From NCBI RefSeq assembly GCF_946221105.1, contig NZ_CAMICL010000004.1:1-64000 (forward strand): a stretch of 64,000 bases of DNA. Reading direction: 5' to 3'. Both the position numbers and the translations under genes were made by a program. The stretch's first letter is position 1, and each line of letters opens with the position of its first letter. This stretch comes from an uncultured Corynebacterium sp. (GTDB lineage: Bacteria > Actinomycetota > Actinomycetes > Mycobacteriales > Mycobacteriaceae). Below the pieces are notes generated by a model that had not been told where the DNA came from, made no database searches, and saw only the letters and a list, made by a program, of their open reading frames with translations. Positions 50,419 to 59,302 of the stretch are shown in pieces.

Positions 50419-51483
50419 ATGCAGATTTCTCGCCGCATCCGTACCGCAGCCGCCGCCGTGACCGCGCTCGCCTTGGGACTGAGCGTGATCAACCCGGTGA
50501 CCGGGCCCGCAGACGCCCAGTCCATCCCGGGCGTGGTCTCCGGCGTGGACGTGGCGGGCCACCAGCGCCCGGGCGGCGCCGCCATCGACTGGCGTTCCGT
50601 GAGCACCGTCGGCGGCCAGGACTTCGCCTACGTGAAGGCCTCCGAGGGCGACGGCTGGAAGAACGACTTCTACGACGAAGACGCCAAGGCCGCGGCCGAC
50701 GCCGGGCTGAAGGTGGGCGCCTACCACTACGCGCGCCCGGCGGAGGATCCGGTGGCTCAGGCGCGCTACTTCGCCTCCGTGGTCAACGACGGCCCGGCCA
50801 CCCAGCTGCCGCCCGTGCTGGACCTCGAGGTCGACGAGGGCCTGGGCCCGGTGCAGCTGGCGGGCTGGACGCAGGCGTTCCTCTCCGAGCTGGAGGCGCG
50901 CACAGGCAAGCGCCCGATGATCTACACCTACCGCTACTTTTGGTACGAGCGCATGAACGATACCCGCGCCTTTACCTCGTACCCGCTGTGGCTGGCGGCT
51001 TACCAGAACCGCCCGCCGGCCCCGGTCGGCGGCTGGGACAAGCTTTCCTTCTGGCAGCGCAGCGATTCCGGCCGAGTGGTAGGCATCAACACGCCGGTGG
51101 ACATGAACATCTTCAACGGCAACGCCGCGCAGCTGGGCCAGTTCGCGGCCGGCGACCTGCGCGCCGGCGGTGGCGTGCTGGAACAGTTCCAGGCGCCGGA
51201 TTCCGGCGAGCTGAAGGTGCTCGAGCAGGACAGCACCAAGCTTGTTGTGGCCATCCTCGCGCTCGCCGCGGGCGGTCTGGGTGCGCAGCAGCTTATCGAC
51301 GCCGCCCGCCTCGCCGGCTTCGACCCGACCGACGCGGACAACATCGCCAACCTCGTCCGCGCGCTCGCGGGCCAGGGCGAGCTGCCGATCGAAGATCTGC
51401 AGAAGATGATGGTCGGCGACTACCAGATCGGCGACCTGCTCATCCTGCTGGACAACGCCGCGAAGGAAGCGAACAAGGGCTAG
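50419..51483 (+). CDS. Secreted GH25 lysozyme (354 aa)
   Basis: A signal peptide (residues 1-~35, ending in ADAQS) precedes a GH25 domain: VVSGVDVAGHQRPG, FAYVKASEGDGWKNDFY, GAYHYARPAEDPVAQARYF, PPVLDLEVDEG with the catalytic Asp-x-Glu pair, and PLWLAAY and SFWQRSDSG. A C-terminal helical tail of about 110 residues has no recognised repeat. The enzyme cleaves peptidoglycan between MurNAc and GlcNAc and acts outside the cell, in wall remodelling or attack on other bacteria. TAGTGT lies 7 bases before ATG 50419. Confidence 0.92.
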   Translation: MQISRRIRTAAAAVTALALGLSVINPVTGPADAQSIPGVVSGVDVAGHQRPGGAAIDWRSVSTVGGQDFAYVKASEGDGWKNDFYDEDAKAAADAGLKVGAYHYARPAEDPVAQARYFASVVNDGPATQLPPVLDLEVDEGLGPVQLAGWTQAFLSELEARTGKRPMIYTYRYFWYERMNDTRAFTSYPLWLAAYQNRPPAPVGGWDKLSFWQRSDSGRVVGINTPVDMNIFNGNAAQLGQFAAGDLRAGGGVLEQFQAPDSGELKVLEQDSTKLVVAILALAAGGLGAQQLIDAARLAGFDPTDADNIANLVRALAGQGELPIEDLQKMMVGDYQIGDLLILLDNAAKEANKG

Positions 51484-51491
51484 ATCGAGCG

Positions 51492-52280
51492 CTAGTCGTG
51501 CCGAGGTTGCGTCGCCAGGCGGCGGCACCACGCCTCGTCCTTGAACTGCGCCGGCACCCCGCCTTTGAGCAGGTTGCGGGTGAGCGCGTCGCTCGCCTCA
51601 AGCGGGGAGTTCGCGCCGATGAGCACGATGTTGCCGTAACGGCGGCCCTTCAGCATCGGCGGATCCGCGATGGCCGCGACGTGCGGGAACACCTCCAACA
51701 TCCCCGCCAGCTCCTCTTTGGCCTCCTTGAGGTCCGAGTGCGAGCCGCAGTTGGCCACGTAGAAGCCGCCTTCGCTTAACGACGTCCACGCTGCCCGGTA
51801 AAACTCCACCGTCGTCAGATTGCGCGGTGTGGTGGCGGAGGTAAACACGTCGCGGATGATCACGTCGCGGGTCGCCGGCTTGAACGCGTCGGTGACCTCG
51901 CGGGCGTCGCCGACGCGGATTTTCACGGTGGGGGACCGGGGGACGTCGAAAAGCTCGCGCGCAAGAACGGCGAGCTCCGAATCAATCTCGACAACCGTGC
52001 TGCGCGAGCCGGGCCACGCGGCGGCGAAGTAGCGGGCGAGGGTGCACGCGCCGCCGCCGAGGTGTGTCAGGCGCGACTTGGCACGCTTTGTCTCCGGGTA
52101 GGCATCGTCGAGGAAGTCCGCCATCCAGCGCATGTACTCGAAATCCAGCCGGGTCGGCTCGCCCGGGACGATGTGTGAGCTGGGCACGCCGTTGACCAGC
52201 AGCACCATGGAGCCGTCGGGTTCGTGTAGGACTTCGGCGACGCCGGTGTCGATCTCGTGAAACTCGCTGTTTGCGGCCAT
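51492..52280 (-). CDS. Spermidine-synthase-like protein (262 aa)
   Basis: LTHLGGGACTLARYFAAAWPGSRSTVVEIDSELAVLARELF is the aminopropyl- or methyltransferase-type nucleotide fold, with RVGDAREVTDAF and DVIIRDVFTSATTPRNL downstream. The key spermidine synthase substrate residues are not clearly all present, so true polyamine synthesis is uncertain; many actinobacterial members are uncharacterised. TACCCT lies 8 bases upstream of the ATG on the minus strand. It converges on the lysozyme gene. Confidence 0.82.
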   Translation of the reverse strand: MAANSEFHEIDTGVAEVLHEPDGSMVLLVNGVPSSHIVPGEPTRLDFEYMRWMADFLDDAYPETKRAKSRLTHLGGGACTLARYFAAAWPGSRSTVVEIDSELAVLARELFDVPRSPTVKIRVGDAREVTDAFKPATRDVIIRDVFTSATTPRNLTTVEFYRAAWTSLSEGGFYVANCGSHSDLKEAKEELAGMLEVFPHVAAIADPPMLKGRRYGNIVLIGANSPLEASDALTRNLLKGGVPAQFKDEAWCRRLATQPRHD

Positions 52281-52294
52281 AGCAGGTCAGGGTA

Positions 52295-53044
52295 CTAGAG
52301 GCGCGCGTCGGTCCCGCGCAGGTAGGCCACCGAGGCGGCCCAGCCGGCTGCGGCGAGTGCGGCCGAGGTGAGCACCACCGTCAGAACGGTCCCGGCGTCG
52401 ATTGCGCCGGCGTCGGCGACGGCGGTGCTGCCCAGCCACAGAGTTTCCGACAGCAGCGCCGGCGCCGAGACGAACCGCACGCCGGGCATGCCGGAGGCGA
52501 GCGCGCCGAAGGAGATGAGGCTGGCCACCACGGCGATGCCGATGGGGGCCGCGAAGCTGCGGATGACCATGGACAGCAGCGACTGCCAGGCCGCCACCGC
52601 CACCATCGGCGCCAGCGACAGCGCAGTGGCGGCGAGGAGGTGGGTAGGTATCGCGCCCGGGACGCCCAGGACGAAACCGGCAACGAGCGCGAGGATCACC
52701 AGCACCGCGTGCATCATTGCGGCGACGACGCTGATCGCCGCGATCTTTGCGGCCACGAGGCTGCCGGCGCCGCGGGTGGAGGTGAGCATGGTCAGCCAGT
52801 TGTGTCCCCGGTGCTCCACGCGCCAGGCGTAGGCGGCCAGCACGGCGATGCCAGCGGTGCAGAACAACAGGCCGTAGAAGAGCATGATCTGGGAGAAGTA
52901 GCTGTCCCAACCCGCAGACAGTGTTTCGGTATTGGCGGAGTAGTTGCCGGCGCCGATGCCGACGGCGATAAGGGGCACGAGGACCACCACCGCCCACATG
53001 TGGGAGCGCTTGAACTTCAGCAGGTCGTTTTTGATCAGGTGCAT
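52295..53044 (-). CDS. ABC-2 type transporter permease (249 aa)
   Basis: Six or so hydrophobic segments and the N-terminal MHLIKNDLLKFKRSHMWA pattern match ABC-2 permeases of the bacitracin/lantibiotic exporter type (BcrB/LanE-like). It lies 3 bases after the second permease and downstream of the ATPase, forming a three-gene exporter. Confidence 0.86.
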   Translation of the reverse strand: MHLIKNDLLKFKRSHMWAVVVLVPLIAVGIGAGNYSANTETLSAGWDSYFSQIMLFYGLLFCTAGIAVLAAYAWRVEHRGHNWLTMLTSTRGAGSLVAAKIAAISVVAAMMHAVLVILALVAGFVLGVPGAIPTHLLAATALSLAPMVAVAAWQSLLSMVIRSFAAPIGIAVVASLISFGALASGMPGVRFVSAPALLSETLWLGSTAVADAGAIDAGTVLTVVLTSAALAAAGWAASVAYLRGTDARL

Positions 53045-53047
53045 GGT

Positions 53048-53794
53048 CTAAATTTCCTTCCGGTCCAGGGCCTTCGAACCTGCGGTGAACACTGCGGCGG
53101 CGAGGACAAGGTATGCGGCCCACAGCCACCAACCCGGCTGGGTTGGCGCGACGCCCGACTCGGTGAAGCTGAACGGCAGTAGCACGGCGTAGTAGCCGAA
53201 GGGGTTGAGCGCCGCGAGCCAGGACGGGGACAGCAAGGCGGCGATGCCTAGGAACCCGCCGACGATGCCGACGCCCAACACGACGATTTGGGAATCGACA
53301 ACCGCCGCCAGCAGCAGCATCACAGCCAGCAGGGCGATGCTGGTGCCCACGGCGCCGAGCCCGAAGCGCAGCCACGTGGAACACATCGCCGCGTCAGGGG
53401 CGGGTGCGCCCATCGCGACGGGCAGTGCGAGGGTCGCGGCGAATTCGAGTGCGATGAACACGACCACGATCAGGCTGGCAACGCCGAACTTCCGGGAAAG
53501 CAGCGTCCCGGGCCTGGTGCCGGCAATGGCGTTGAGGCGCCACCCGCCGCTCGCGTGCTCCGCGTCGACGATGCGGCTGCCCACCAGCGCCAGCTGCAGG
53601 GGAGTGAGAAACGCCAGGGCCATGCCCAGCCCGACGAGGTGGCTGGCCCATTGAGTGTGCGGGTCGGCCTGGAAGTCGGCGATGGGATCACCCGCGAACA
53701 GATTCATGTTGGCAAACAGCACGATGCCGGCGCACATGAGCAGGCACAGCAACACAATTTTGGTGCGCTTGAGCTTTGCAAACTCGACCATCAT
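53048..53794 (-). CDS. ABC-2 type transporter permease (248 aa)
   Basis: A paralogue of the neighbouring permease: VEFAKLKRTKIVLLCLLMC, then about six membrane segments. Its start overlaps the ATPase stop by four bases, so it is translationally coupled. Together these two would form the heterodimeric membrane part of a peptide-antibiotic detoxification or export pump. Confidence 0.86.
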   Translation of the reverse strand: MMVEFAKLKRTKIVLLCLLMCAGIVLFANMNLFAGDPIADFQADPHTQWASHLVGLGMALAFLTPLQLALVGSRIVDAEHASGGWRLNAIAGTRPGTLLSRKFGVASLIVVVFIALEFAATLALPVAMGAPAPDAAMCSTWLRFGLGAVGTSIALLAVMLLLAAVVDSQIVVLGVGIVGGFLGIAALLSPSWLAALNPFGYYAVLLPFSFTESGVAPTQPGWWLWAAYLVLAAAVFTAGSKALDRKEI

Positions 53795-54705
53795 GCGCCC
53801 ATCGCCTCCTTGCCCGTCAGGCCGATGAAGACGTCTTCCAGGCTGCGCCGCTTGCGCACCACCTGGTGCAGTGGCACGCCGTGGGAGACGAGGTGGGCGC
53901 AGGTTTCGGCGACCTGGGCGTCGCTAAGCCCGGAAAGCTCCAGGCCACCCTCGACGAAGGTTGGGCCAAGCGCCCGCAGCACCTCGGCGGCGGCATCGGG
54001 GTGAGGGGTTTGGATGAACACGTCCGGCAGCTGCGCGCTGTAGAGCTCGTCCTGCGAGCCCTGAAAGACCAGTTCGCCGTGATTGATGATGGTCAGATCC
54101 GAGGCCATCTTCTCAATCTCGGACAACAGGTGGCTGGACACCAGCACGGTGCGGCCGTGGTCGCGGGCGAGGCTGATGATCAGCTCGCGGATCTCTTCGA
54201 TGCCGGCGGGGTCGAGGCCGTTGGTGGGCTCGTCCAGGATCAGCAGCTGCGGGTCGCGCACCAGCGCCATCGCGATGCCGAGGCGCTGCTTCATACCCAG
54301 CGAGTAGTTCTTGACCAGCTTGTCCATGTGGTTTTCAAGACGCACAAGCTTCACTGCGCGGCGCGCCTGCTCCTTGTCGGCGCCGAGCAGGCGGGTGACT
54401 ATGCGCATGTTCTCCCCACCGGTTAAGTGCGGGTAGGCGGCAGGTGCCTCAATGAGTGAGCCGACACCGGCGAGCACCTTTGCCCGGTTGGCGCGGGTGA
54501 TCGGCTGGCCCAGCATCGTGATGTCGCCGCCAGTCGGCGCGATCAGGCCGAGCAGCATCTTCATGGTGGTGGACTTGCCGGAGCCGTTCGGCCCGAGCAG
54601 CCCGTGCACCACGCCCGGCTGCACTTCGAGGTTGAGGTCGTGGACAACGTCTGTACTTCCGTAGGTCTTGGTCAGACCCCGGGTGTGAATGATCGGTGTT
54701 TCCAT
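53791..54705 (-). CDS. ABC transporter ATP-binding protein (304 aa), BcrA-like
   Basis: ATG 54705 (METPIIHTRGLTKTYG). Walker A GLLGPNGSGKSTTMKM, signature YSLGMKQRLGIAMALV, Walker B LLILDEPTNGLDPAG and H-loop VLVSSHLLSEIEK are intact. A C-terminal ~90-residue domain is typical of the BcrA/LanF drug-resistance subgroup. It energises the two ABC-2 permeases downstream and follows a two-component system that probably controls it. Confidence 0.9.
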   Translation of the reverse strand: METPIIHTRGLTKTYGSTDVVHDLNLEVQPGVVHGLLGPNGSGKSTTMKMLLGLIAPTGGDITMLGQPITRANRAKVLAGVGSLIEAPAAYPHLTGGENMRIVTRLLGADKEQARRAVKLVRLENHMDKLVKNYSLGMKQRLGIAMALVRDPQLLILDEPTNGLDPAGIEEIRELIISLARDHGRTVLVSSHLLSEIEKMASDLTIINHGELVFQGSQDELYSAQLPDVFIQTPHPDAAAEVLRALGPTFVEGGLELSGLSDAQVAETCAHLVSHGVPLHQVVRKRRSLEDVFIGLTGKEAMGA

Positions 54706-54788
54706 GCGTTCAAGGTTCGCGCATGGCACGGGCCTTCCGCGTCGGCGCGGGGCACGATTTTAGACGTGATACCCAGGTATGACGCGCC

Positions 54789-55469
54789 TTAGGAATCCAA
54801 CAGGTCCGCGCGCGAGACCAACCCGGTGCGGTACGCGAAAAGGGCCGCGTGCACCCGGTCGCGCGACTGCGTCTTCGCCAGCACCCGGCCCACGTGAGTC
54901 TTCACCGTGGGCATGGAGATGAACATCCGCTCGGCGATCTCGCCGTTGCTCCAGCCCCGGGCAATCGCGACGAGCACCTCGCGCTCGCGCTCGGTGAGCT
55001 CACCCAGCGCCAACCGGTCGGCGGGAGACAAGGCCACCGCATCTTCTGTCGGGGCAGCAAGCTTTGCGACGATCCGGTTCGTCGCCCTCGGCGAAATCAC
55101 CGCGTCGCCGCCTGCAACCGTGCGGATCGCGGCCAGAAGCGCCTCCGGTTCCGCGTCTTTAAGTAGGAACCCGCTCGCGCCCGCGCTGATCCCGCCGAGC
55201 ACGTAGTCCTCGTCGTCGAACGTGGTCAGCACGATCACCTTCGTGTCCGGGTGGAGTTGGCTGATACGTCGGGTGGCGGCGATGCCGTCGAGGACGGGCA
55301 TCTGCACGTCCATAAGCACAATGCCCACCGGATCGCTGGCGCATGCCTGCACTGCCTTCTCGCCGTTTGCGGCGAGCCAGCGGACCTCCATGTCCGGCTG
55401 GGAGTCCAGCACGTTGCGGATGCCGTGGAGAAACAGCGCTTGGTCGTCTGCGAGTCCGAGAGTGATCAT
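54789..55469 (-). CDS. NarL/LuxR-family response regulator (226 aa)
   Basis: A receiver domain with Asp54 as phosphoacceptor (VLMDVQMPVLDG) is followed by a LuxR-type helix-turn-helix (LTEREREVLVAIARGWSNGEIAERMF, TVKTHVGRVL). It overlaps the upstream kinase gene by four bases. Position next to the ABC exporter suggests it activates that exporter; the target sequence is not identified. Confidence 0.94.
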   Translation of the reverse strand: MITLGLADDQALFLHGIRNVLDSQPDMEVRWLAANGEKAVQACASDPVGIVLMDVQMPVLDGIAATRRISQLHPDTKVIVLTTFDDEDYVLGGISAGASGFLLKDAEPEALLAAIRTVAGGDAVISPRATNRIVAKLAAPTEDAVALSPADRLALGELTEREREVLVAIARGWSNGEIAERMFISMPTVKTHVGRVLAKTQSRDRVHAALFAYRTGLVSRADLLDS

Positions 55470-56578
55470 GAGTTCAGCGGGATCCTTGCTGTTGTGGTCC
55501 AGGTGCCGGCGGGGGTGGCGGCTGCGGTCACTGTGCCGCCGGAAAGCGCCGCGCGCTGCCGCATGCCCTCCACGCCGTGGCCCGGCCGGGTGGCCGCGCC
55601 GGGAGCGACCGGGTTGGTTGTTTCCACCACGACGTTATCTGCGCCCCAGCGCACCGCGAGCTGGGCGCGGCCGGTGCCGTGCTTCATGGCGTTGGTCAAG
55701 GATTCCTGCACGATGCGCTGGACGGTGAGCGCGGTTGCCGGGGCCAGGTCCTCGGGAGGGGCGCCCTCGGCGGTGTATGCGACCTGGAGCCCGCCCGCGC
55801 GGCTGGTGGCGACCAGGCCGTCGATGTCCAATTCCGTCGCTGGTTCCAGGGGGCGCTGCTCGGCGCTTCGCAACAGCTCCACCACGCCGCGCATCTGGCG
55901 CAGCGAGTCGCGGCCGACGCCGCCGATGGTGCGCAGCGCCTCGTCCTTCGCCTCCGGGGTGGCGGCGAAGCGCGCGCCGTCGGCCTGCGCGACGATGACG
56001 GTCAGCGAGTGGGTGACAATGTCGTGGATCTCGCGAGCGAGGTGGGCGCGCTGCTCCTGGGCATCGCGCTCGAACTGCTCGCGCTGCCGGGCCAGGTCCT
56101 TCTCCGCGGTCTCCTCGGCCCGGCGGCGCAGTTCACCGAACAGCAGCGCGACGGTGAGCAGAATGATGCTCCAGAACACGTAGGGGAGCCGGTCGACCGG
56201 ATCGAGCGCGGAGAGCGCGGGGATGACGAACGCGGTGGCTGCGGCGTCGCCAAGCAAAAGTGCAGCCGTGGCGATATCGCGGTGCGGGGCAGGCAGGTGG
56301 CGCCTGGCGACGTACGCGGCGAACGTCGCCACAGCGATGGCGCCGACCGGGAGTGTGTCGCAAAACGCCGTGGGAATGAGCACCGCGACAATCGCAGCGA
56401 ACGTTTCCAGGGGCCAGCGCCAGCGGGTAAACGGGGCCACAACGGCGCAGGCGAGAAGCGCGAGTCCGACGACCAACTGCCTCGATTCCGGTAGCAGCCC
56501 AATCAGACAGGCGACCAGCATGACCGCCGCCATGCCCGCATTGCGGATCCGCACTGCGCGGGTGGTGGAGAAGTTCAT
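55466..56578 (-). CDS. Sensor histidine kinase (370 aa)
   Basis: Five or six N-terminal membrane helices (about residues 12-150) sense a membrane or envelope signal. They are followed by a DHp helix with His185 in LAREIHDIVTHSL, and an ATPase domain with HGVEGMRQRAALSGG. This is the HisKA_3 type that pairs with NarL-type regulators. TAGCGT lies 8 bases before the ATG on the minus strand, suggesting a leaderless message. Confidence 0.92.
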   Translation of the reverse strand: MNFSTTRAVRIRNAGMAAVMLVACLIGLLPESRQLVVGLALLACAVVAPFTRWRWPLETFAAIVAVLIPTAFCDTLPVGAIAVATFAAYVARRHLPAPHRDIATAALLLGDAAATAFVIPALSALDPVDRLPYVFWSIILLTVALLFGELRRRAEETAEKDLARQREQFERDAQEQRAHLAREIHDIVTHSLTVIVAQADGARFAATPEAKDEALRTIGGVGRDSLRQMRGVVELLRSAEQRPLEPATELDIDGLVATSRAGGLQVAYTAEGAPPEDLAPATALTVQRIVQESLTNAMKHGTGRAQLAVRWGADNVVVETTNPVAPGAATRPGHGVEGMRQRAALSGGTVTAAATPAGTWTTTARIPLNS

Positions 56579-56633
56579 GGCCGTCCACGCTACTTGCCGC
56601 TGCGACCAGTCGCGTCGTACCGCGGTATAACGT

Positions 56634-56918
56634 TTAGGACTTCACCAGCCGCGCGATTGCGGCGGACGCCTCTTCGATCTTGGCGTCGGCTTCCTGCCCG
56701 TCGCTGATCGCATTGGCAACACAGTGCTTCAAGTGGTCGTTCAGCAAACCCAGTGCTACGCCCTTCAGCGCCGCGTTGACCGCACTGATCTGGGTGAGGA
56801 TGTCAATGCAGTAGGCGTTTTCGTCGATCATGCGGTGGATACCGCGGGTTTGCCCCTCGATTCGTTTGAGCCGGGCGAGGTAGCGGTCTTTATCGCTGAT
56901 GTAGCCGTGGTCGTTCAT
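56634..56918 (-). CDS. csoR: CsoR-family copper-sensing repressor (94 aa)
   Basis: Binds Cu(I) and then releases its DNA operator. The four-helix protein has Cys37 (AYCIDIL), His62 and Cys66 (DHLKHCV), the Cys-His-Cys copper ligands. RLKRIEGQTRGIHRMI is the family DNA-contacting helix. AGGAGG lies just upstream; MM at the start leaves a one-codon ambiguity. It is the second gene after copB, with a matching operator upstream of copB, so the operon is self-regulated. Confidence 0.94.
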   Translation of the reverse strand: MNDHGYISDKDRYLARLKRIEGQTRGIHRMIDENAYCIDILTQISAVNAALKGVALGLLNDHLKHCVANAISDGQEADAKIEEASAAIARLVKS

Positions 56919-56952
56919 CATGGGCCTCCTGAGTGGTGTGGACGGTGTCGGG

Positions 56953-59127
56953 TCACTTGGACCGGTTAAGCATCCGGTCGGTGCTGCTCTGCGGGGTGAG
57001 GTCGAGGCGGCGGAGCAGCTGCGCATTCAGCGCCACGACGACGGTCGAGGCCGACATCAGAACTGCGCCTACGCTCATCGGCATCACGAACCCGATTGGG
57101 GCGAGGATACCGGCAGCCAGCGGAACGGACAGCAGGTTGTAGCCGGCCGCCCACCACAGGTTCTGCTTCATCTTCCGGTAGGTCGCACGGGAGAGCTCGA
57201 TGACCGAAAGCACCGATCGCGGGTCGGAGCTTGCCAGGACGACGCCCGCCGAGCCGATCGCCACGTCTGTGCCGGCACCGATCGCGATGCCGACATCGGC
57301 CTGGGCCAGCGCGGGGGCGTCGTTGACGCCGTCGCCGACCATGGCGACCTTGTGGCCCTCGCCTTGCAGTTCCTTGACCTTCGCGGCCTTGTGCTCGGGA
57401 CGCACACCCGCGAAGACCCGGTCAATGCCCAGATCCTTGGCTACGGTGTCCGCGACGGCCTGCGCGTCGCCGGTGATCATGACGACCTGGGCGCCCGCAG
57501 AGTGCAGTGCGTCGACGGCGTCGCGGGACTCGGGACGGATCTCGTCGGCAAGCCGGAGTGCTCCGATCACTTCGCCGTCGGCGAGGACGTGGAGAATGAT
57601 CGCGCCCTCCTTTCGCCACTCGTCTGCGATGGGGAGCTCTTCGGCGGAATGCTTCTCAAGCAGGTAGGGGCCGCCGACCTCGATTACCTCACCGTCAACA
57701 GTTGCCTTCACGCCCACGGCTGGCAACGAGGAGAAGTCGCTGGCACTCGGCACAGCCACGTCACGGGTCTCCGCCGCACCGGTGATGGCGCGAGCGAGTG
57801 GGTGCTCACTGTCCGCCTCGGCGGCCGCTGCCAGCGCGAGCACGTCTGCTTCCTCATATCCGCTGATGGTGTCGATCGCGGTGACGGTGGGTTCGCCTTT
57901 GGTGAGGGTGCCGGTCTTGTCGAACAACACGGCGTCGACGGTGCGCATGAATTCGAGAGCGAGTCGATCCTTGATCAGTACCCCGCCGCGGGCGGCGCGC
58001 TCAGTCGCAATCGAGACGACCAGCGGGATTGCGAGACCTAGGGCGTGAGGGCAGGCGATGACGAGCACCGTAATGGTGCGCACTACGGCGTCGTTTGACA
58101 TGCCGACGACGGTCCAGACCACGGCGGTCAGAATGGCGGCGCCGAGGGTGAACCAGAACAACCACGCGGCGGCCTTGTCTGCGAGGCGCTGCGCCCGCGA
58201 TGACGATTCTTGCGCATCGGTGACGAGCTTTTGAATGCCGGCCAACGCGGTGTCGCCACCCGTGGCTGTGACCTCGATGCGCAGACCCGAGTCTGTCGCG
58301 ATGGTGCCAGCGACCACGTGCTCGCCTTCACCGCGCCGCACCGTTTTCGACTCACCGGTGACCATCGACTCGTCCATGCTGGCGCTGCCGTCGACGATTA
58401 TGCCGTCGGCAGGCACGGACGCGCCGGGCCGCACGATCACGACATCGCCGACCTCAAGATCCGCCGGGGTGACCTTCACTACTTCGTCGCCGTCGATCTT
58501 CTCGGCCTCGTCGGGCAGAAGTGCGGCGAGCGAATCCAGGGCCGAGGTGGTCTGGGCGAGGGAGCGCATCTCGATCCAGTGCCCCAGCAGCATGATGACC
58601 ACCAGCAGCGCCAGTTCCCACCAGAAATTCAGCCCTCGGTCCAGCAAGTTCAGGCTCGCGCCCCAGGAGGAGACGAAGGCGACCGTGATCGCGAGCGCGA
58701 TGAGCAGCATCATGCCGGGTTTTCGTGAGCGGATCTCGGAGACAGCACCCGTCAAGAACGGGCGACCTCCCCAGAAGTAAATGACCGTGCCCAAGAGCGG
58801 CGAGATCCAGCGGGTCCATTCCGCGTCAGGTAGCTGGTAGCCGATGAGGTGGGCGAAGGTTTCGTTAAATCCGACGACCGGGATCGCGAGAACCAGCATG
58901 ATCCAGAAGAGCCTGCGGAACTGGGCTACGTGGTCTCCGTGGCCCGCGTGGCCCGCGTGGCCATGGCCTCCATGTTCTCCGTGGCCCGCGTGGCCATGGC
59001 CTCCATGTTCTCCGTGGCCCGCGTGCTCTGTGTGGTTGTGGCCGGCATGGCCTCCGTGGTTGCTGTGTTCGTGATGGCTGGTGTGCCCACCGGGTTCGGT
59101 GCCGGAGTTGGCGTGTCTGTCGTTCAT
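56953..59127 (-). CDS. copB: Copper-translocating P-type ATPase, CopB type (724 aa)
   Basis: Start ATG 59127 follows GAGAGGACAG. The first ~65 residues are a His/Gly-rich metal-binding tail with internal repeats. The core has the phosphorylation site [17 protein letters not shown], the membrane metal site [10 protein letters not shown] (CPH, the CopB/P1B-3 hallmark), and the C-terminal [11 protein letters not shown] and [14 protein letters not shown] motifs. It exports copper or silver across the plasma membrane. No CXXC metal domain is present, as usual for CopB. csoR follows after 34 bases. Confidence 0.95.
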   Translation of the reverse strand: MNDRHANSGTEPGGHTSHHEHSNHGGHAGHNHTEHAGHGEHGGHGHAGHGEHGGHGHAGHAGHGDHVAQFRRLFWIMLVLAIPVVGFNETFAHLIGYQLPDAEWTRWISPLLGTVIYFWGGRPFLTGAVSEIRSRKPGMMLLIALAITVAFVSSWGASLNLLDRGLNFWWELALLVVIMLLGHWIEMRSLAQTTSALDSLAALLPDEAEKIDGDEVVKVTPADLEVGDVVIVRPGASVPADGIIVDGSASMDESMVTGESKTVRRGEGEHVVAGTIATDSGLRIEVTATGGDTALAGIQKLVTDAQESSSRAQRLADKAAAWLFWFTLGAAILTAVVWTVVGMSNDAVVRTITVLVIACPHALGLAIPLVVSIATERAARGGVLIKDRLALEFMRTVDAVLFDKTGTLTKGEPTVTAIDTISGYEEADVLALAAAAEADSEHPLARAITGAAETRDVAVPSASDFSSLPAVGVKATVDGEVIEVGGPYLLEKHSAEELPIADEWRKEGAIILHVLADGEVIGALRLADEIRPESRDAVDALHSAGAQVVMITGDAQAVADTVAKDLGIDRVFAGVRPEHKAAKVKELQGEGHKVAMVGDGVNDAPALAQADVGIAIGAGTDVAIGSAGVVLASSDPRSVLSVIELSRATYRKMKQNLWWAAGYNLLSVPLAAGILAPIGFVMPMSVGAVLMSASTVVVALNAQLLRRLDLTPQSSTDRMLNRSK
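58962..59027 (-). repeat. 33-bp tandem repeat in the CopB histidine-rich region
   Basis: Two in-frame 33-base units (58962-58994 and 58995-59027) are nearly identical, with related partial units on either side. Each encodes eleven residues of the His/Gly/Glu-rich tail, so copy number changes would alter its length without shifting the frame. Confidence 0.8.
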
Positions 59128-59210
59128 GGTTCTGTCCTCTCGTTGCAGTTCATCGTTGTGGTCGGTTCGGCCGTGCCGGGGGCCTAGCACGACGGCCGTC
59201 TTCCACCTTA

Positions 59211-59227
59211 ATACCCCAGGGGGGTAT
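59211..59227. promoter_or_regulatory. CsoR-type operator (ATACCCC-N3-GGGGTAT)
   Basis: The pseudo-palindrome ATACCCCAGGGGGGTAT matches CsoR-family operators. It lies about 85 bases upstream of the copB start and the same distance on the other side of mnmA (start 59303), in the divergent region. It probably controls copB-csoR; control of mnmA would be unexpected. Confidence 0.8.
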
Positions 59228-59288
59228 ATGTCGAGGGGGTGTTTCCATCAGACACAGCCCGACGTTTCACCTTTCTCGCTCGCGGGAC

Positions 59289-59294
59289 TACACT
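59289..59294 (+). promoter_or_regulatory. Candidate -10 element for mnmA
   Basis: TACACT ends 8 bases before ATG 59303 with no ribosome-binding site, predicting a leaderless mnmA message. Confidence 0.45.
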
Positions 59295-59302
59295 GCGCCG
59301 AC

